Part shown: piece by piece, positions 1 through 6,333 of the stretch | Layout of the letters: each line of letters starts with the position of its first letter | Numbering within the stretch: the stretch's first letter is position 1 | Origin: an uncultured Lachnospiraceae bacterium | GTDB lineage: Bacteria > Bacillota > Clostridia > Lachnospirales > Lachnospiraceae | Direction: 5' to 3' | Assembly: GCA_934364805.1 (NCBI GenBank) | Contig: CAKRMH010000031.1 | Span: forward strand, 1-16,533 | Length of the DNA: 16,533 nucleotides | Notes under the pieces: generated by a model | Seen by the model: only the letters and a program-made list of their open reading frames with translations | The model's database searches: none | Told to the model about the DNA's origin: nothing | Position numbers and translations under genes: made by a program

Positions 1-30
1 AAATCAGTATTTTCAAGGAGTTTTTAAGGC

Positions 31-507
31 ATGATAAAAATATTATTTGTTTGCCACGGCAACATCTGCAGATCGCCAATGGCTGAGTTTGTTTTAAAAG
101 ACATAGTTGCAAAGCGTGGGCTTGCAGAGCAGTTTGAAATTGCGTCGGCAGCCACAAGCACAGAGGAAATCTGGAATGGAGTAGGTAACCCGGTGTATCC
201 TCCGGCAAAAGCTGAATTAGCAAAGCATGGCTTAAGCTGTGAAGGAAAAAGGGCAGTACAATTAAAGGCTTCTGATTATGATTATTACGATTACCTTATC
301 GGTATGGATATGGAGAATATATCCAATATCGAAAGGATGACAGGTCATAAGGCAGGGGATAAAATATATTTACTTTTGGAATTTAACCATGAATCAAAAT
401 CGGTGAGAGATCCCTGGTACTATGATTGCTACGATGAAACATATCGTGATGTGGTAACAGGATGTACTGCATTTCTTGCATATTTAAAAGAACATAATAA
501 GATTTAA
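31..507 (+). CDS. Low-molecular-weight protein tyrosine phosphatase
   Basis: A 158-residue cytosolic protein of normal length for the LMW-PTP family, which hydrolyses phosphotyrosine (and in some bacteria phosphoarginine) on proteins. The catalytic P-loop C-x5-R-S sits at residues 8-15 (CHGNICRS), with Cys8 as nucleophile and Arg14 binding phosphate. The family's late Asp-Pro motif, supplying the general acid, is Asp127-Pro128 (RDPWYYD), followed by the usual tyrosine-rich stretch. The ATG at 31 has AAGGAG at 15-20, about 10 bases upstream. Only 30 bases precede it, so any upstream operon partner is outside the window. No tyrosine kinase or capsule gene is visible nearby, so the substrate cannot be inferred. 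The family assignment is secure; the biological role is not. Confidence 0.95.
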   Translation: MIKILFVCHGNICRSPMAEFVLKDIVAKRGLAEQFEIASAATSTEEIWNGVGNPVYPPAKAELAKHGLSCEGKRAVQLKASDYDYYDYLIGMDMENISNIERMTGHKAGDKIYLLLEFNHESKSVRDPWYYDCYDETYRDVVTGCTAFLAYLKEHNKI

Positions 508-658
508 TTGTGATTTTGTCGGCTACATGATAAAATTTTCTCATCTGACACACGCTTCGATGAGTATTTCTTGTTGTTGCGCCTGGAAGATAAAGATAAT
601 TTGTCACTAACACAGAAATTAGATTGATGTGGAAGAAACCGGCAGAACATAGGTATGA

Positions 659-690
659 AAGAGACTGGACAGGCAGTTTCTTGTTTTTGT
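659..690 (+). terminator. Probable intrinsic terminator after the phosphatase gene
   Basis: AAGAGACTG (659-667) pairs with CAGTTTCTT (674-682) through nine pairs including one G-U, around a 6-nt loop GACAGG. A T-rich tail follows (GTTTTTGT, 683-690). It lies about 150 bases after the phosphatase stop, so it would leave a long 3' UTR. The stem is only moderately GC-rich and the T run is broken by G at both ends, so this is a probable rather than certain terminator. Confidence 0.5.
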
Positions 691-728
691 ATGCATATTT
701 TGGCTGTATCTTCTACGGGAGATATGGT

Positions 729-842
729 CTTTTTGTTATATAGGATTAGGTGTTAAAAGGTGGCGCTTAGCTTAGTAGCGGGCAATTTGTTAATCTAAAA
801 ATTAAAAGCCACCTTTTAACATCCTGATTTCTATACAAAAAG
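729..842. repeat. Imperfect inverted-repeat element (MITE-like or long leader hairpin)
   Basis: Within the 373-base gene-free stretch 508-880, two arms of about 36 and 35 bases (729-764 and 808-842) are imperfect reverse complements. The inner 14 bases are perfect: TGTTAAAAGGTGGC at 751-764 against GCCACCTTTTAACA at 808-821. The outer ends are also perfect: CTTTTTGT at 729-736 against ACAAAAAG at 835-842. Between them the arms diverge with small bulges. The 43-base centre contains a small hairpin, CGCT (764-767) with AGCG (777-780), and is otherwise AT-rich. No clear flanking target-site duplication was found. It could be a miniature transposon remnant, or a transcribed hairpin upstream of the hydrogenase maturation operon. 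It has no T run after it, so it does not look like a terminator. I see no convincing promoter or reading frame elsewhere in 508-880. Confidence 0.6.
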
Positions 843-880
843 TTCTGTAAATAACCAGGTCATGAAGAAAGGAGAATATT

Positions 881-1150
881 GTGGAAACCAGAATTGCTTT
901 GATTGGAATTATTGTAGAGAACCCGGATTCGGTGGAAGAACTGAATCATCTTCTGCATGAGTACGGACATTATATTATCGGACGGATGGGAATTCCTTAC
1001 AGGGAACGCAATCTGAATATTATCAGTGTTGCAATTGATGCACCACAGGATATCATCAGTGCACTTTCCGGTAAGATCGGTCGTCTGAATGGTATCGGAG
1101 TGAAAACGGTATATTCCAACATAACCGGAAATAATGCAACAAACAGCTAG
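881..1150 (+). CDS. TM1266-family iron-only hydrogenase system regulator
   Basis: An 89-residue protein that resembles the small TM1266-type proteins commonly annotated as putative iron-only hydrogenase system regulators. These have an ACT/NikR-C-like ferredoxin fold without a DNA-binding domain. Recognisable features are the N-terminal RIALIGIIVENP strand, the HEYGHYIIGRMGIPYRERNLNIISV segment split across residues 26-50, and the glycine-rich end of the domain (GKIGRLNGIGVKTVYS). The start is GTG at 881, with AAAGGAG at 868-874 and a 6-base spacer. Its end overlaps the hydE start by 17 bases, implying translational coupling. The position directly before hydE fits the family's usual context. 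The regulatory role is suggested by that context; a ligand or target is not visible. Confidence 0.85.
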   Translation: METRIALIGIIVENPDSVEELNHLLHEYGHYIIGRMGIPYRERNLNIISVAIDAPQDIISALSGKIGRLNGIGVKTVYSNITGNNATNS

Positions 1151-2180
1151 AGAGATGATCCAGGAGATCAAATGCAGGCGGGATATCAGCATAGAACAGC
1201 TGGAATATCTGCTTACAACGGAGAACAAAGATTGTCTGGAAATGCTTCGTGAGGAAGCAGCGCAGACAGCACAGAAGATTTATGGAAACCAGGTGTTTAT
1301 ACGCGGGCTGATCGAGTTTACGAATTATTGTAAAAACGACTGTTATTACTGCGGAATACGAAGAAGCAACCATTGTGCCGATCGTTACCGCCTTACAAAA
1401 GAGGAGATTTTATCCTGTACGGATACCGGATATGAACTGGGTTTTCGTACGTTTGTACTTCAGGGTGGGGAGGATCCTTATTTTACGGATGAGAGGATCT
1501 GCGAGCTGGTATCGGAGATCAGACAAAAACATCCGGATTGTGCAATCACGCTGTCGATCGGGGAGAAAAGCAAAGAGAGTTATCAGAGATATTTTGATGC
1601 AGGCGCGGATCGTTATCTGCTCCGCCATGAAACAGCAAACGGGGCGCATTACAGAAGGCTGCATCCGGATGAACTTTCTCTGGAACATCGCAAACAATGT
1701 CTTTGGGATTTGAAGGAGATCGGCTATCAGGTTGGATGTGGATTTATGGTAGGCTCTCCTGGGCAGACGACAGAGACTTTATATGAAGATCTGCAGTTTA
1801 TTCGGAAACTGATGCCACACATGGTTGGAATCGGACCATTTATCCCACAGAAAGATACACCGTTTGCCAGAGAACCGGCAGGAACGATGGAGCAGACGTT
1901 ACGGCTGCTTTCGATCATCCGGCTGATCCATCCGCATGTACTTTTACCGGCAACTACGGCTCTTGGAACGATTCACCCGAAAGGGCGTGAACTTGGAATT
2001 CAGTCCGGAGCCAATGTTGTAATGCCGAATCTGTCACCGGTGGATGTAAGGGATAAATACAAATTATATGATAACAAGATCTGCACCGGAGATGAGGCAG
2101 CAGAATGCCGGTTCTGCATGGAAAACCGCATGAAGAGCATCGGTTATCAGGTCGTAGTATCCCGTGGAGATTATATTTAA
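1134..2180 (+). CDS. hydE: [FeFe] hydrogenase maturase HydE (radical SAM)
   Basis: A 348-residue radical SAM enzyme. HydE acts in assembly of the diiron subcluster of the [FeFe]-hydrogenase H-cluster, helping to build the dithiomethylamine bridge. The radical SAM cluster motif C-x3-C-x2-C is Cys66, Cys70 and Cys73 (YCKNDCYYCGIR). The motif LQGGEDPYF (109-117) follows as in the family. A second, auxiliary-cluster motif C-x7-C-x2-C is present near the C-terminus at Cys317, Cys325 and Cys328, as in Thermotoga HydE; this cluster is known to be dispensable. The ATG at 1134 overlaps the regulator gene by 17 bases. An alternative ATG at 1155 (residue 8) just after the regulator's stop is also plausible. 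hydG begins 17 bases downstream. Confidence 0.96.
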   Translation: MQQTAREMIQEIKCRRDISIEQLEYLLTTENKDCLEMLREEAAQTAQKIYGNQVFIRGLIEFTNYCKNDCYYCGIRRSNHCADRYRLTKEEILSCTDTGYELGFRTFVLQGGEDPYFTDERICELVSEIRQKHPDCAITLSIGEKSKESYQRYFDAGADRYLLRHETANGAHYRRLHPDELSLEHRKQCLWDLKEIGYQVGCGFMVGSPGQTTETLYEDLQFIRKLMPHMVGIGPFIPQKDTPFAREPAGTMEQTLRLLSIIRLIHPHVLLPATTALGTIHPKGRELGIQSGANVVMPNLSPVDVRDKYKLYDNKICTGDEAAECRFCMENRMKSIGYQVVVSRGDYI

Positions 2181-2197
2181 GTTGGAAGGAAAAGAAA

Positions 2198-3616
2198 ATG
2201 TATAACGTGAAATCTTTAAAAGCAGAAGAATTTATTTCAGACGAAGAAATTTTAGATACACTTGCCTATGCGGATGCCAATAAGGACAACGTCGAACTGA
2301 TCGATGCAATTATTGACAAAGCGCGTTTGAGAAAAGGACTGACACACAGGGAAGCATCGGTACTTCTGGCATGTGAGATTCCAGAGAAAATCGATGAGGT
2401 ATATAAACTTGCAGAGCAGATTAAGAAGGATTTTTACGGAAACCGTATCGTATTATTCGCTCCGTTATATCTGTCAAACTACTGTGTCAATGGTTGTGTA
2501 TACTGCCCATACCATATGAAAAATAAGCATATCGCAAGAAAAAAACTGACACAGGAAGAGATTGTGAAGGAAGTAACAGCACTTCAGGATATGGGACACA
2601 AACGTCTTGCAATCGAGGCAGGAGAAGATCCTGTGAATAATCCGATTGAATACATCCTGGAATGTATTAAGACAATATACAGCATCAAGCACAAAAACGG
2701 TGCAATCCGCCGTGTTAATGTTAACATTGCAGCGACTACGGTAGAGAATTACCGCAAATTAAAAGAAGCCGGTATCGGAACCTACATCCTGTTTCAGGAG
2801 ACTTATCATAAAAAGAGCTATGAGAAGCTGCATCCAACAGGACCAAAACACGATTATGCTTATCACACAGAGGCAATGGACCGTGCCATGGAAGGTGGAA
2901 TTGATGATGTGGGACTGGGTGTGTTATTCGGTCTTGAGATGTACCGTTATGAGTTTGCTGGTCTTCTGATGCATGCAGAGCATTTAGAAGCAGTACACGG
3001 TGTCGGACCACATACCATCAGTGTACCGAGAATCAAACATGCGGATGATATTGATCCGAGTGCGTTTGACAATGGTATCACCGATGATACATTTGCGAAA
3101 ATCTGTGCTTTGATCCGTATTTCCGTGCCATACACAGGAATGATCATTTCTACAAGAGAGAGTCAGCAGGTTCGTGAAAAAGTACTTCCACTTGGTGTAT
3201 CACAGATCTCAGGAGCATCCAGAACAAGTGTCGGCGGTTATGCTGAGGCAGAACCGGAAGAAGAGAGCTCAGAACAGTTTGATGTCAGCGACCAGAGAAC
3301 TTTGGATGAAGTTGTAAACTGGCTGATCAAAATGGATTATATTCCAAGTTTCTGCACCGCATGTTACAGAGAGGGAAGAACCGGTGACCGTTTTATGGCA
3401 CTTTGCAAAAGCATGCAGATTTTAAACTGCTGCCATCCGAACGCACTTATGACTTTAAAAGAGTATCTTGAGGATTATGCGAGTGAGGAGACAAGAACAC
3501 TTGGTATGGCTTTGATTGACCGTGAGCTTGAGAAGATCACCAATCCAAAGGTAAAACAGACAGCATATGAACATATTCATGATATTTCAGAAGGAAAACG
3601 TGATTTCCGGTTTTAA
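2198..3616 (+). CDS. hydG: [FeFe] hydrogenase maturase HydG (tyrosine lyase)
   Basis: A 472-residue radical SAM enzyme that cleaves tyrosine to p-cresol and dehydroglycine, which gives the CO and cyanide ligands of the H-cluster iron. The N-terminal cluster motif C-x3-C-x2-C is Cys96, Cys100 and Cys103 (YCVNGCVYCPYH). The C-terminal motif C-x2-C-x22-C is Cys386, Cys389 and Cys412; it binds the auxiliary [4Fe-4S] cluster with the labile dangler iron where the Fe(CO)2CN synthon forms. Both clusters being intact argues for an active HydG rather than a ThiH homologue, which has a different C-terminus. The ATG at 2198 follows GGAAGGAAA. The frame stays open upstream to 2105, but that part overlaps hydE and lacks family similarity, so the later start is chosen. 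Confidence 0.96.
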   Translation: MYNVKSLKAEEFISDEEILDTLAYADANKDNVELIDAIIDKARLRKGLTHREASVLLACEIPEKIDEVYKLAEQIKKDFYGNRIVLFAPLYLSNYCVNGCVYCPYHMKNKHIARKKLTQEEIVKEVTALQDMGHKRLAIEAGEDPVNNPIEYILECIKTIYSIKHKNGAIRRVNVNIAATTVENYRKLKEAGIGTYILFQETYHKKSYEKLHPTGPKHDYAYHTEAMDRAMEGGIDDVGLGVLFGLEMYRYEFAGLLMHAEHLEAVHGVGPHTISVPRIKHADDIDPSAFDNGITDDTFAKICALIRISVPYTGMIISTRESQQVREKVLPLGVSQISGASRTSVGGYAEAEPEEESSEQFDVSDQRTLDEVVNWLIKMDYIPSFCTACYREGRTGDRFMALCKSMQILNCCHPNALMTLKEYLEDYASEETRTLGMALIDRELEKITNPKVKQTAYEHIHDISEGKRDFRF

Positions 3617-3655
3617 TCATGACAGGCATTTTTCGTTGAAAAAGGAGGAAGTGTA

Positions 3656-4891
3656 GTGGCATCATTCAATGAAACACCATCTGCAAACAGGTTACATATT
3701 GGTGTTTATGGAAAAACAAACAGTGGAAAGTCTTCTTTGATCAATGCGTTGACCGGACAGAAGGTATCGATTGTCGCTGATGTGGCAGGCACAACTACGG
3801 ACCCGGTGTATAAACCGATGGAGATCCATCCGTTAGGTGCATGCGTGATCATTGACACAGCCGGATTTGATGATGAAAGCGAGCTTGGTGCAAAAAGAGT
3901 GGAAAAGACAAAACTTGCAGCACAAAAGACGGACATCGCAGTCATTGTCATAGCAGGAACGGACCCGGGAGCATGTCCACAGGGAAAGTTAAGCGAAAGA
4001 TTTCCGGATGAGGCTGAGTGGTATCGTTTGTTTAAAGAGAGACATACACCGGTATTTTTTGTTGTAAATAAAGCGGATCAGGACAGTGAGAAGGCTGGTA
4101 TTTTGACAGAATGGCTGAAAAAGCAGACAAAAGAACAAGTTCTTACGGTCAGTGCCAGGACGCAAACTGGGATGGATGAAGTAAAATCCACGCTTACCCG
4201 TCTGCTTCCGGAGAATTACGGGGAAGAATTTATTACCGGAGATCTTGTAAAAGAAGATGATCTGGTGCTTCTTGTTATGCCGCAGGATATTCAGGCGCCG
4301 AAGGGCCGCCTGATCCTTCCTCAGGTACAGACGATCCGTGAACTTTTAGATAAAAAATGTCTTGTGGTCAGTGTGACAACCGACAAGCTTACGACGATGC
4401 TTCCACTTTTAAAGGAACCGCCCAAGCTGATCATTACCGATTCCCAGGTGTTTGGGTATGTTTATGAACACAAACCTAAAGAAAGTATGCTGACTTCTTT
4501 TTCTGTGCTTTTTGCTGCTTATAAAGGTGATCTTCCGTATTATCTGGAAGGGGCAAAGGCAATCGACAGTCTGAAGGCGGATTCGAAAGTTCTGATCGCG
4601 GAATGCTGTACACATGCACCTCTGACAGAAGATATTGGAAGAGTAAAGCTTCCACGCATGTTAAGAAAACGCACCGGAGAAGCGTTGACCATAGATATGG
4701 TGAGTGGAACGGATTTCCCGGAAGACGTCAGTGGATATGATCTGATTATTCAGTGTGGAGCCTGTATGTTTAACCGGAAATATGTACTTTCCAGAATTGA
4801 CAGGGCAAGAGCCCAGCAGGTGCCGATGACGAATTATGGAGTTACGATTGCACATCTTACCGGCATTTTAGATCAGGTTACAAAGCCGTAG
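3656..4891 (+). CDS. hydF: [FeFe] hydrogenase maturation GTPase HydF
   Basis: A 411-residue GTPase and scaffold that receives the diiron precursor made by HydE and HydG and delivers it to apo-hydrogenase. The N-terminal GTPase domain (about 1-185) shows G1 GKTNSGKS (19-26), the TTTDP switch region (46-50), G3 DTAG (67-70) and G4 NKAD (138-141). The C-terminal cluster-binding domain has C-x-H at Cys318-His320 and C-x2-C at Cys367-Cys370. The usual His before the last pair (H-C-x2-C) is Gln366 here; that His is known to be exchangeable. The start is GTG at 3656 with AAAGGAGG just upstream (about 3640-3649). It is the last gene of the maturation operon; no obvious terminator follows before the next gene 72 bases on. 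Confidence 0.95.
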   Translation: MASFNETPSANRLHIGVYGKTNSGKSSLINALTGQKVSIVADVAGTTTDPVYKPMEIHPLGACVIIDTAGFDDESELGAKRVEKTKLAAQKTDIAVIVIAGTDPGACPQGKLSERFPDEAEWYRLFKERHTPVFFVVNKADQDSEKAGILTEWLKKQTKEQVLTVSARTQTGMDEVKSTLTRLLPENYGEEFITGDLVKEDDLVLLVMPQDIQAPKGRLILPQVQTIRELLDKKCLVVSVTTDKLTTMLPLLKEPPKLIITDSQVFGYVYEHKPKESMLTSFSVLFAAYKGDLPYYLEGAKAIDSLKADSKVLIAECCTHAPLTEDIGRVKLPRMLRKRTGEALTIDMVSGTDFPEDVSGYDLIIQCGACMFNRKYVLSRIDRARAQQVPMTNYGVTIAHLTGILDQVTKP

Positions 4892-4910
4892 CCTGGTTTT
4901 TATCCCAATT

Positions 4911-4943
4911 TTGTCAAAAATTATGATATACTTGATATATCAT
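4911..4943 (+). promoter_or_regulatory. Possible promoter with inverted-repeat operator upstream of the lipoprotein gene
   Basis: TTGTCA at 4911-4916 could be a -35 box, with a weak AT-rich -10 (GATATA, 4934-4939) 17 bases on. ATGATATA (4923-4930) and TATATCAT (4936-4943) form a perfect 8-bp inverted repeat around CTTGA, covering the spacer and putative -10. That layout suits a repressor site, but AT-rich palindromes also arise by chance, and the -10 match is poor. Confidence 0.35.
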
Positions 4944-4963
4944 ATAACAGGGATGGGATACCG

Positions 4964-5896
4964 ATGAAAAGAAAGAGATTTTTTCTTCAAGTGATTGCAG
5001 CCATGATTCTTCTGACCGGTTGTGGCAATCAGACAGTCGAGCAGGCAATAAATGCGGATAAGGGCCAGGCTGAAACGGATGCAGGTGAATCCGTAAAAAA
5101 CAGTAAACATGTTAAAAAGGACATAAAAAAAGAGAAAGATACAGAGCTGTCAGATACGGAAGAAGCTGAGGCCGTCGAGAAAGAGGATGTTTATTTTGAG
5201 GTGAAAAGTCTGAGTGATTCCAATGATCAGAAAGAGGATCAGACAGAGATTTTTGTTTCCAGCTATCAGTATTATACGATCACCGGAGGCAAGGGAAATC
5301 AGGCTGTTATAGATAAGGTGAATCAGGCGTTGGATGACGATCTTTCGAAGGCAAAGGAGAGCGCAGATTCTACACTTGCGGATGCAAAGAGCGGATATAC
5401 AGATTATCAGGCATATCAGGAAACGCTTCCAAAGGAAGAACGTCAGAAGTTTCGTCCATATGCACTTTATTATCAGAGCAGCATTGTCCGGAATGATGAA
5501 CAGGTGTTCAGCATCTGTGTCCGGACAGATGTCAACTTGCAGGGAGCGCATGGCGATTATTCCTATCACTGTCTGAACTTTGATGCGCAGACGGGGGATG
5601 TGATCGGCTGGGACGATCTTTCGGATGATACAGAGCAGTTTGAGGCAAATGTGATCTCGCTGGTGCAGGATATTTCAAAAAGCGCAGACTACGCAGATCG
5701 TTTTTATGATGTGGACACAACGGATTTTTCGTCTGCAATACTACAGGATGGGACGTTTGCGCTTACGGAAGAAGGGATGGAGATCGTGATCGATCCCTAT
5801 ATTTTCGGACCGTATGCATCCGGTGCTTTTTCGTTCCGATTGAAAGCAGATCAGCTGGCTGGAATAAAAGAACAATATATTTTTAAAAAAATTTAG
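4964..5896 (+). CDS. Lipoprotein with DUF4163/DUF3298-like (RsiV-like) region
   Basis: A 310-residue predicted lipoprotein. The N-terminus has basic residues (KRKR), a hydrophobic stretch and a lipobox LLTGC with Cys20 as the lipidation site, so it should sit on the outer face of the membrane. Residues about 25-70 are a charged Lys/Glu/Asp-rich linker. The remainder resembles the DUF4163 plus DUF3298 pair found in RsiV-type anti-sigma factors and PdaC-type deacetylase N-termini. Visible hallmarks are the SYQYYTITGG strand, the FDAQTGDVIGWDDL segment and the end ALTEEGMEIVIDPYIFGPYASG, followed by a final strand. No cytoplasmic anti-sigma domain and no catalytic deacetylase domain are present, and no sigma-factor gene adjoins it. 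Binding to lysozyme or cell-wall glycans would be a guess. The ATG at 4964 has only a weak upstream purine stretch (AGGGATGG). Confidence 0.75.
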   Translation: MKRKRFFLQVIAAMILLTGCGNQTVEQAINADKGQAETDAGESVKNSKHVKKDIKKEKDTELSDTEEAEAVEKEDVYFEVKSLSDSNDQKEDQTEIFVSSYQYYTITGGKGNQAVIDKVNQALDDDLSKAKESADSTLADAKSGYTDYQAYQETLPKEERQKFRPYALYYQSSIVRNDEQVFSICVRTDVNLQGAHGDYSYHCLNFDAQTGDVIGWDDLSDDTEQFEANVISLVQDISKSADYADRFYDVDTTDFSSAILQDGTFALTEEGMEIVIDPYIFGPYASGAFSFRLKADQLAGIKEQYIFKKI

Positions 5897-5905
5897 AATT
5901 TTTTC

Positions 5906-5934
5906 TTGCAATTGAAATTTTTATATGGTATAAC
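5906..5934 (+). promoter_or_regulatory. Promoter of the aspS-gatCAB operon
   Basis: TTGCAA (5906-5911) and TATAAC (5929-5934) are separated by exactly 17 bases. An extended -10 TG (5926-5927) stands one base before the -10. Transcription would begin near 5940-5942, just before the T-box leader. The -35 box starts only 9 bases after the lipoprotein stop codon. Confidence 0.8.
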
Positions 5935-5940
5935 ATTTAC

Positions 5941-6235
5941 AACATTAACATAGTAAAGCGTTGAAGGAGACTCGGATCTTCAGACATCGACAGGAATACA
6001 GCGTCACCGACTGAGAGCGTTGTTTGAAAGAGGAGATTACGGGAACACTACCGGAGCAGATCAGTTGAACAGGAAGCGATTCAAGTAGGCTGATACGTAA
6101 GTGCACGTTACGCACGTTGAGTGGAAAAATGAGAGGATGTTATCATTTTTCAATGCGGGTGGTACCGCGGAATGAATAAGAATTTCGCCCCTGGAACAAA
6201 GTTGTTCAGCAATTTTGTTCCAGGGGTTTTATTTT
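5941..6235 (+). promoter_or_regulatory. T-box riboswitch leader, probable Asn (possibly Asn/Glu) specifier
   Basis: A tRNA-sensing leader. The hallmark T-box sequence GGGTGGTACCGCGG is at 6157-6170, immediately before an intrinsic terminator (6188-6235). Stem III is AAAAATGA (6125-6132) with TCATTTTT (6143-6150). Stem II is probably ATCAG/CTGAT (6060-6064 with 6090-6094), enclosing TTGAA/TTCAA (6065-6069 with 6080-6084). CGTAA/TTACG (6096-6100 with 6108-6112) lies in the IIA/B region. Stem I would span about 5941-6050. The best specifier by position and by downstream gene is AAC (Asn) at 6044-6046, followed by A and preceded by G, so that GAA (Glu, 6043-6045) overlaps it. I could not fold all of Stem I by eye. 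Uncharged tRNA should stabilise the antiterminator and switch on aspS-gatCAB. Confidence 0.92.
6188..6235 (+). terminator. T-box regulated intrinsic terminator
   Basis: A perfect 13-bp stem, 6188-6200 with 6214-6226 (CCCCTGGAACAAA against TTTGTTCCAGGGG), with a 13-nt loop and the T-rich tail TTTTATTTT (6227-6235). Its 5' strand overlaps the CGCCCC segment that can pair with the T-box GGG, giving the terminator/antiterminator choice. Between it and the aspS start are two further small hairpins (6273-6292 and 6299-6311). Confidence 0.95.
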
Positions 6236-6333
6236 ATGGGAAAATCTTTGATTCCGTCCCGCACCTTCATTCGCAGATGCCCTGGCATTTGCATAACACC
6301 GCATAATGCGGAAGAAAAGGAGCGTACAATCGT

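Noticed and set aside
539..575. CTCATC/GATGAG hairpin as terminator of the phosphatase gene
   Set aside because: The stem has only six pairs and a 13-base loop, and the following bases are not a clean T run. The hairpin at 659-682 is stronger.
2105..2197. Upstream extension of the hydG reading frame
   Set aside because: These codons overlap the end of hydE in another frame and do not resemble HydG. The ATG at 2198 has a good ribosome site and gives the family's length.
5997..6011. Alternative T-box specifiers: TAC in GAATACA (5997-5999) and GAC (6009-6011)
   Set aside because: Both lie in what should be the distal part of Stem I, not on its 3' side near the base. TAC (Tyr) does not match the downstream genes. 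GAC (Asp) is followed by T and sits in a region that pairs as a hairpin (CTTCAG with CTGAGAG). AAC at 6044-6046 fits position and function better.
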